A DNA stretch of 64,000 nucleotides from Methylophilus sp. Its GTDB lineage: Bacteria > Pseudomonadota > Gammaproteobacteria > Burkholderiales > Methylophilaceae. Below are positions 57,108 to 64,000 of this stretch, piece after piece; the stretch's first letter is position 1, and each line of letters opens with the position of its first letter. The stretch spans positions 20,907 through 84,906 of the forward strand of contig NZ_SSGF01000022.1 in the NCBI RefSeq assembly GCF_008015755.1, given 5' to 3'. Made by a program: the position numbers and the translations under genes. Under the pieces are notes generated by a model. That model did not search any database, was not told the origin of the DNA, and was given only the letters and a program-made list of their open reading frames with translations.

Positions 57108-59714
57108 ATGCGAACCGAAAACGCTGTTGCACCAAAAACCATTTATCTCAAAGACTACACGCCAGCGCCTTATCTGGCCGAGCAGGTGAATTTGAGTTTT
57201 AACCTGTTGCCGGGTAAAACCATTGTCACGTCTGAAGTGAAGTACGTGAAAAACTCGGCGGGTACTTCAAATACTCTGGTGTTGGATGGTGAAGAGCAAA
57301 CCATTTTGTCGGTGACGGTGGATGGTCAGCCGTTTAGTGAATACACGGTGGCGGATGGACAGCTGACGATTGCGAATGCGCCAGATGCATTTACCTTAAT
57401 CATCGTCAGCGAGATTGACCCGGCAGCGAATACCGCGCTGGAAGGGTTGTATCAATCGCAAGGTTCGTATTGCACACAGTGCGAGGCTGAGGGCTTTAGG
57501 CGCATTACCTATTACCAGGACCGACCTGACGTGTTGAGTGTGTTTACCGTGCGCATTGAGGCGGATGCCAAGGCGACTCCGGTATTGCTTTCAAATGGTA
57601 ATTTGCATGACTCTGGTAAGTTGGCGGATGGCCGTCATTACACCGTCTGGCACGATCCTTTCCCTAAACCATGTTATTTGTTTGCACTGGTGGCGGGCGA
57701 TTTGCAGCGCGTGGCGGATACGTTTACCACCATGACGGGCCGCAAAGTGGATTTGCATATTTATGTGCGTGCTGGCGACGAAAGCCAATGCAGCCATGCC
57801 ATGGAGTCGCTGAAAAAATCCATGAAGTGGGATGAAGAAGTCTATGGCCGCGAGTATCAGTTGGAGCTGTTCAATATTGTCGCGGTGAGCGACTTTAATA
57901 TGGGCGCGATGGAAAACACCTCGCTCAATGTGTTTAACACTGCGCTGGTGCTGGCGCATCAGGAGACGGCGACCGATAGCGATTTTATGAGTGTGGAAGG
58001 CGTGATCGGCCACGAGTATTTCCATAACTGGACCGGTAATCGCGTGACTTGTCGTGACTGGTTTCAGCTCTCACTCAAAGAGGGGTTTACGGTGTTCCGC
58101 GATCAGGAATTCAGCGCCGATTTGAACTCACGTGCGGTATTGCGCATTGATGATGTGAATGGTCTGCGCCGTTTGCAGTTTCCCGAAGATGGTAGCCCGC
58201 TGGCGCACTCGGTGCAACCTGACCAGTTTATCGAAATCAGTAATTTTTACACCAAGACCATTTACGACAAAGGGGCCGAGCTGATCCGCATGCAGCATAC
58301 CTTGCTGGGCGCGGAGACTTTCCGTAAAGCCACCGATTTGTATTTTGACCGCTATGACGGTCACGCCGTGACATGTGATGATTTTGTGCAATGCATGGCC
58401 GATGCGTCTGGCCGCGACATGTCGCAGTTCTTCCGTTGGTATAAGCAAGCCGGTACGCCGACGCTGCAAGTCAGTAGCCAGTATGACGCTGCGCAGCAAA
58501 GCTATACTTTGACATTCAAGCAGTCACAACCCGATACCCCAGGGCAAACCGACAAGCAGCCGATGCATATTCCAGTGGCGCTGGGCTTGCTGGATGCTAA
58601 TGGTAAAGAGATTCTGCCAACCCGCGTGCTGGAAGTGACAGCCCGTGAGCAAACATTCACTTTCAATGGCATCAGCGCCAAGCCAGTGCCTTCGATTTTG
58701 CGTGGCTTCTCTGCACCCGTTAAGCTCGAAACCGATTTAAGCGATGACGATTTACGCTTGCTGCAAGTGCATGACACCGATGGCTTTAATAAGTGGGAAG
58801 CGGGCCAGACCTTGGCTCTGCGTACTATCCAGCGTGTGATGGCTGATCCGGCTGCAGATATTGCACAGTTTGTGGCTGATGTCGGCACTTTGATTGAACA
58901 AGGCCTAACTGGCAAGGGCGATAAAGCCTTGCTGGCGCGTGCATTGAGTTTGCCGATGATAGGCGTGATTGGTCAGCATTTGCCGGTGATTGATCCTGCC
59001 GCGATTGATGCCGCGCGCACGGCTGTGCTTAAGCAAATCAAAAGCACGCATAAAGAAGCGCTGGCGGCTTTGTATGATGCCAACACTAACATCGGTGCTT
59101 TCTCTATTACGCCAGAAGCCATGGGGCGCAGAGCTTTGAAGCATGCCGTGCTGGAGATTCTCACAGTGACCAATGGCACTGGTTGCGCCTCGCGCTCGAA
59201 AGCGCATTACGATGCCGCGGATAATATGACTGACCGCGTCACTGCGTTGGCTTGCTTGTCTGATAGCAGCCAGCCACAGCGTGCTGAGGTGTTTGCTGAC
59301 TTTTATGCACGCTTCAAGAATTATCCACTGGTGGTGGATAAATGGTTCTCGCTGCAAGCGATTGCTAACCGTGACCAAATTTTTGACGACCTCGCCATGT
59401 TGCGCAATCATCCAGACTTCAATATCAAGAACCCTAACCGCGTGCGTTCGTTGTACTCAGCGTTTGCGATTAATAACCCGGTGAAGTTCCATGATGCTAG
59501 CGGCAAAGGCTATGCTTTCTTGCGCGATGTGATTATTGAGCTGAATACCATCAACCCACAAATTGCCGCGCGCATGGTGACACCGTTGCGTGAGTGGAAG
59601 CGCTACACCCCTCAATTGCAAGCGCACATGAAAGCCGCGCTGGAAGCCATTCTAGCCACGCCGAATTTGTCTGGAGATGTGTTTGAGATTGTGAGCAAGA
59701 GTCTCAATGCTTAA
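57108..59714 (+). CDS. pepN: Aminopeptidase N (M1 family)
   Basis: An 868-residue zinc metallopeptidase that removes N-terminal residues from peptides. The exopeptidase motif GAMENTSLNVF and zinc-binding site HEYFHNW with the third ligand glutamate in LKEGFTVF are present; all four domains (beta, catalytic, beta sandwich, C-terminal helical) fit the length of E. coli PepN (870). It lies just past the island and ends at a strong bidirectional terminator shared with psd. Confidence 0.97.
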   Translation: MRTENAVAPKTIYLKDYTPAPYLAEQVNLSFNLLPGKTIVTSEVKYVKNSAGTSNTLVLDGEEQTILSVTVDGQPFSEYTVADGQLTIANAPDAFTLIIVSEIDPAANTALEGLYQSQGSYCTQCEAEGFRRITYYQDRPDVLSVFTVRIEADAKATPVLLSNGNLHDSGKLADGRHYTVWHDPFPKPCYLFALVAGDLQRVADTFTTMTGRKVDLHIYVRAGDESQCSHAMESLKKSMKWDEEVYGREYQLELFNIVAVSDFNMGAMENTSLNVFNTALVLAHQETATDSDFMSVEGVIGHEYFHNWTGNRVTCRDWFQLSLKEGFTVFRDQEFSADLNSRAVLRIDDVNGLRRLQFPEDGSPLAHSVQPDQFIEISNFYTKTIYDKGAELIRMQHTLLGAETFRKATDLYFDRYDGHAVTCDDFVQCMADASGRDMSQFFRWYKQAGTPTLQVSSQYDAAQQSYTLTFKQSQPDTPGQTDKQPMHIPVALGLLDANGKEILPTRVLEVTAREQTFTFNGISAKPVPSILRGFSAPVKLETDLSDDDLRLLQVHDTDGFNKWEAGQTLALRTIQRVMADPAADIAQFVADVGTLIEQGLTGKGDKALLARALSLPMIGVIGQHLPVIDPAAIDAARTAVLKQIKSTHKEALAALYDANTNIGAFSITPEAMGRRALKHAVLEILTVTNGTGCASRSKAHYDAADNMTDRVTALACLSDSSQPQRAEVFADFYARFKNYPLVVDKWFSLQAIANRDQIFDDLAMLRNHPDFNIKNPNRVRSLYSAFAINNPVKFHDASGKGYAFLRDVIIELNTINPQIAARMVTPLREWKRYTPQLQAHMKAALEAILATPNLSGDVFEIVSKSLNA

Positions 59715-59715
59715 T

Positions 59716-59748
59716 AAAAAAGCGGAGCCAAGTGGGCTCCGCTTTTTT
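59716..59748. terminator. Bidirectional terminator between pepN and psd
   Basis: AGCGGAGCC (59721-59729) pairs with GGCTCCGCT (59735-59743); A- and T-runs lie on either side, so both converging genes are terminated. Confidence 0.9.
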
Positions 59749-59769
59749 GTATCTCTAATCAGGCGGAAG

Positions 59770-60618
59770 TTATTTCCCCATCGCTTCACCCAGACGAATG
59801 GGTTTGCCTGCATGCCAGCTATCATTAAAGGCGAGTACATTTTTTTCAAATAGCATCACCACGGTAGAACCCAACAAGAAGCGGCCCATTTCTTCGCCTT
59901 GTTTTAAGGTGATATTGCGGTCGCTGTAATTCCAATTCACGACTTTGCCTGGGCGCGGTGGGTTGATGATGCGGTCTTTTGCATCGTGCCAAACGGTGGC
60001 CATGCTGCCGACGATGGTCGCACCTACCAGCACTAATACAAACTTGCCATGTTGGGCGGATTCAAACGTACACACTACACGCTCATTACGCGCAAACAGG
60101 CCGGGCACATTGGCGGCGGTGAGTGGGTTCACTGAGAATAAGTCGCCTGGCACATAAGTCATGCTCACTAGCTTACCTTCGCAAGGCATATGAATGCGGT
60201 GGTAGTCTTTGGGGCTTAAATACAGGCAAGCAAAGCTACCGCTATCGAAGTTTGCAGCCAGTGTCGCATCGCCGCCGACCAGTGTCTGAGCGGTGTAATG
60301 ATGACCTTTGGCCTGGAAAATCTGGCCGTTTTCAATGTTGCCAAACTGGCTGATGGCGCCATCCACTGGACACACAAAGGCGTTGTTTGCCAGCGGCCTG
60401 GCATCGGGTTTAAGTGGGCGGGTGAAGAACAGGTTGAAAGTCGCGTAGCTGCTAATATCGCCGTTAAGGGCTTCTTCCATATTGACGTGGTATTTACGCA
60501 CGAACCAGCCGATAAACGCGGTGGTCAGGCGACCCGCTCGCCAGTGCGCCAGCTTGCCGGCGGTGGCCGTCAGTAATTGTTTGGGGGCGATGTATTGCAG
60601 CAGAATGGCGAGTTTCAC
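59770..60618 (-). CDS. psd: Phosphatidylserine decarboxylase proenzyme
   Basis: A 282-residue membrane-associated proenzyme that makes phosphatidylethanolamine. Self-cleavage at the LGST motif (L249-T252) creates the pyruvoyl group on the small subunit. YHRIHMPCEGKL and the RPLKPDARPL segment are typical. Length fits the standard bacterial form. No pssA is nearby. Confidence 0.96.
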   Translation of the reverse strand: MKLAILLQYIAPKQLLTATAGKLAHWRAGRLTTAFIGWFVRKYHVNMEEALNGDISSYATFNLFFTRPLKPDARPLANNAFVCPVDGAISQFGNIENGQIFQAKGHHYTAQTLVGGDATLAANFDSGSFACLYLSPKDYHRIHMPCEGKLVSMTYVPGDLFSVNPLTAANVPGLFARNERVVCTFESAQHGKFVLVLVGATIVGSMATVWHDAKDRIINPPRPGKVVNWNYSDRNITLKQGEEMGRFLLGSTVVMLFEKNVLAFNDSWHAGKPIRLGEAMGK

Positions 60619-60696
60619 TTCTATCCCTTTTTAAGCAGTTCCAGTGGGTTGCAGGAACTTGTTTTTATCATGTATTCATTCGTGATTTTACAAATA

Positions 60697-60731
60697 AAAA
60701 AGCACAGGCGATACAACAGCCTGTGCTTTTT
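60697..60731 (-). terminator. Rho-independent terminator after ilvC
   Basis: AAAAAGCACAGGC (60697-60709) pairs with GCCTGTGCTTTTT (60719-60731). On the minus strand, Ts follow the stem. It lies 50 bases past the ilvC stop. Confidence 0.88.
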
Positions 60732-60781
60732 GCCTACCGTTGTTTAATTAAACAGCGGTCAGCTTGGTTAAATTCCAAAAA

Positions 60782-61813
<1,032 letters not shown>

Positions 61814-61853
61814 TCAATACAAATGCTTAGGTATAGTGTAAAAATACTGTCGA

Positions 61854-62345
61854 TTAAACTTTGAGGATGCGGTCGCCACGACCAATGCCGGACGCGCCGG
61901 TACGCACGGTTTCCAGAATCGCACTGCGGTCTATGGCTTCAATAAACGCATCCAGTTTGCTGCAAGAGCCGGTAAGCTCAATGGTGTAACTATTGTCGGC
62001 CACATCGATAATACGGCCGCGGAAAATGTCGCACATACGCTTCATTTCGTCTTTATGGACGCCGGTGGCTTTGACCTTGACCAGCATCAGTTCGCGCTCA
62101 ATGTGCTTGCCATCGTTGAGGTCCAGCACTTTGACCACGTCAATCAACTTGTTGAGTTGCTTGATAATTTGTTCAATCACATCATCGGAGCCGGTCGTCA
62201 CAATCGTCATGCGTGACAGGGTTGGATCTTCGGTGACCGCAACGGTGAGTGATTCAATGTTGTAACCGCGCGCAGAAAACAGGCCGGCCACGCGTGACAG
62301 GGCGCCTGCTTCGTTTTCCATCAGCAGTGAAATAATATGACGCAT
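61854..62345 (-). CDS. ilvN: Acetolactate synthase small subunit
   Basis: A 163-residue regulatory subunit with an N-terminal ACT domain (ISLLMENEAGALSRVAGLFSARGYNIESL) for valine feedback and a C-terminal half typical of IlvN/IlvH. Its ATG overlaps the large-subunit stop (TAATG), so translation is coupled and the two form a complex. Confidence 0.97.
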   Translation of the reverse strand: MRHIISLLMENEAGALSRVAGLFSARGYNIESLTVAVTEDPTLSRMTIVTTGSDDVIEQIIKQLNKLIDVVKVLDLNDGKHIERELMLVKVKATGVHKDEMKRMCDIFRGRIIDVADNSYTIELTGSCSKLDAFIEAIDRSAILETVRTGASGIGRGDRILKV

Positions 62346-64000
62346 TATTCTTCCCCTTTCAGACGGCTGGCGGTGCCTGGGCTCAATACCATTTCGGACA
62401 AGCCTTTGCCGTTTTCAACCATCGGGAAGACGTTTTCAGTTTGGTCAGTTAAAAAGTTCATGAATACAAACTTGTCTTTTTTATCAAATGCTTCTTTGAG
62501 CGCGCCTTCTACATCAGCCGGATTGGTGATGTTCATACCCACGTGACCATAAGACTCCGCCAGTTTGACGAAGTCAGGCAGACTGTCCATGTAAGACTCT
62601 GAGTAGCGGTTCTCGTAGAAGAACTCTTGCCACTGGCGCACCATGCCCAGATAACGGTTATTGAGCAAGATCACCTTGATCGGCAAGCCATATTGCGCGC
62701 AGGTCGACAGCTCCTGAATATTCATTTGGATGCTGCCTTCACCGGTGATACAGGCCACTTGCGCATTTTTATCCGCAAACTGACAGCCCATGGCGTAGGG
62801 CAAGCCCACACCCATGGTGCCGAGGCCGCCGGAATTGATCCAACGGCGTGGTTTGTCGAATTTGTAGTATTGCGCTGCCCACATCTGGTGCTGGCCCACG
62901 TCAGACGTCACATAGGCTTCGCCTTTGGTGACTTCCCACAGTTTTTGCACCACGTATTGTGGTTTGATCACGGTATCTGAATAGGCGTAATCCAGTGACT
63001 GGATGCCGCGCCATTCGTTAATCTGCGTCCACCAGTCAGCGGTATCCGTGGTCTGATTTTCTTCCTGCGACAAGATTTCATTCATGTCAGCCAACACTGA
63101 TTGCACATCACCCACAATCGGCACATCGACCTTCACGCGTTTGGAGATGCTGGAAGGGTCAACGTCGATATGAATAATGGTACGTTTCTGGCCGGTGAAA
63201 TGTTTGGGGTTGCCAATCACGCGGTCATCAAAGCGCGCACCTACCGCCAACAATACGTCACAGTGTTGCATCGCCATGTTGGCTTCATAGGTGCCGTGCA
63301 TGCCCAACATGCCGACAAATTGCCTGTCGGTGGCTGGGTAACCACCCAGGCCCATTAGCGTATTGGTGACCGGGAAGTTAAGCGCTTTTGCCAGTTTAAC
63401 TAGCTCTACTGCACCATTACCCAATACCAGGCCGCCGCCGGTGTAAATCATGGGGCGTTTTGCACCCAGCAGCAATTTCACCGCTTTTTTAATCTGGCCG
63501 CTGTGACCTTTCAAAATCGGGTTGTAAGAGCGCATTTCTACCGTTTTTGGGTAGATAAAGTCAGCAATGTGCGCAGTGATATCTTTAGGGATATCAACCA
63601 CGACCGGGCCTGGACGGCCAGTTTTCGCAATAAAAAAAGCTTTCTTGATGGTAGGCGCAATGTCTTTAACATGCTTGACCAAGAAGTTGTGTTTTACACA
63701 GGGGCGGGTCACGCCAACCATGTCGACTTCCTGAAAAGCATCCATACCAATCGCGGGGACTGGCACCTGACCACTGATCACTACCAACGGAATCGAATCC
63801 ATATAAGCGGTGGCAATGCCTGTGACAGCATTGGTCGCGCCTGGACCGCTGGTGACCAAGGCAACGCCGACATCGCCGGTTGCACGTGAGTAAGCGTCAG
63901 CGGCATGAACGGCCGCCTGCTCATGACGCACCAGAATGTGTTTGAAACCATTCTGTTTATAGAGTGCGTCGTAAATGTGCAAGACCGCGCCACCTGGATA
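62345..64000 (-). CDS. ilvI: Acetolactate synthase large subunit, 5' end cut by window edge
   Basis: At least 551 residues are present and the frame continues past base 64000, where the sequence reads YPGGAV just before HIYDALY, the expected N-terminal region, so roughly 20-30 residues are missing. The catalytic glutamate region VRHEQAAVHAADAYSRATGDVG, the FAD-binding middle domain, and the ThDP motif GEGSIQMN with NNRYLGMVRQWQ are intact. With ilvN it forms the enzyme that makes acetolactate and acetohydroxybutyrate. Whether it should be called ilvB or ilvI cannot be settled from this sequence. Confidence 0.95.
   Translation of the reverse strand, partial: YPGGAVLHIYDALYKQNGFKHILVRHEQAAVHAADAYSRATGDVGVALVTSGPGATNAVTGIATAYMDSIPLVVISGQVPVPAIGMDAFQEVDMVGVTRPCVKHNFLVKHVKDIAPTIKKAFFIAKTGRPGPVVVDIPKDITAHIADFIYPKTVEMRSYNPILKGHSGQIKKAVKLLLGAKRPMIYTGGGLVLGNGAVELVKLAKALNFPVTNTLMGLGGYPATDRQFVGMLGMHGTYEANMAMQHCDVLLAVGARFDDRVIGNPKHFTGQKRTIIHIDVDPSSISKRVKVDVPIVGDVQSVLADMNEILSQEENQTTDTADWWTQINEWRGIQSLDYAYSDTVIKPQYVVQKLWEVTKGEAYVTSDVGQHQMWAAQYYKFDKPRRWINSGGLGTMGVGLPYAMGCQFADKNAQVACITGEGSIQMNIQELSTCAQYGLPIKVILLNNRYLGMVRQWQEFFYENRYSESYMDSLPDFVKLAESYGHVGMNITNPADVEGALKEAFDKKDKFVFMNFLTDQTENVFPMVENGKGLSEMVLSPGTASRLKGEE

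Overview
The window looks like the chromosome of a betaproteobacterium, most likely a methylotroph of the Methylophilaceae (Methylophilus or a close relative). Evidence: betaproteobacterial-type proteins (DUF3579, DUF2788), a formaldehyde-activating-enzyme homologue next to a transketolase with highly biased codons, mid-range GC, and the gene order slmA - HAD nucleotidase - GST - argB - argA. The genus is an inference; no rRNA lies in the window.

Layout. 1-7.9 kb: a cut-off glycosyltransferase, rpmE, rho, trxA, a TlpA-like thioredoxin, a DUF3579 gene, dolP and yraN facing rsmI-pyrC, a secreted EF-hand/BON protein, and ung. 7.9-8.23 kb: RNase P RNA (rnpB). 8.4-10.4 kb: a membrane diguanylate cyclase and a membrane-anchored glutaredoxin. 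10.6-29.3 kb: a complete division and cell wall (dcw) cluster with a recognisable promoter, mraZ-rsmH-ftsL-ftsI-murE-murF-mraY-murD-ftsW-murG-murC-murB-ddlB-ftsQ-ftsA-ftsZ, then lpxC. Many junctions overlap by 4 bases, so translation is probably coupled. 29.3-33.8 kb: a 60-residue membrane protein, a Slt-type lytic transglycosylase, an NDUFA9-like SDR protein and cca.

33.8-43.3 kb is entirely on the minus strand: PAS-GGDEF cyclase, DUF2788, slmA, nucleotidase, GST, argB, an N-acetylglutamate synthase with an XRE helix-turn-helix domain fused in front, cfa, an AEC transporter, an NTF2-like protein and rsmE. 43.4-47.0 kb is a nitric-oxide defence group (nnrS, nsrR, hmp) sharing an NsrR-like palindrome. 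47.1-51 kb holds a Gfo/Idh oxidoreductase, the Fae homologue and divergent tkt. 51.1-54.5 kb holds two transglutaminase-like proteins, a RIO kinase and a YjdM/PhnA zinc protein. 54.48-57.05 kb is an A+T-rich accessory island with a single-gene OLD/Toprim-type ATPase and a vapBC toxin-antitoxin pair. 57.1-64 kb: pepN, psd, ilvC, ilvN and the cut-off acetolactate synthase large subunit.

The most unusual items are the XRE-NAGS fusion, whose own promoter carries a symmetric operator-like array; the Fae paralogue that seems to lack the catalytic histidine; the OLD-like ATPase island; and an orphan terminator overlapping the -35 box of the dcw promoter. I saw no CRISPR array, tRNA, insertion sequence or prophage.
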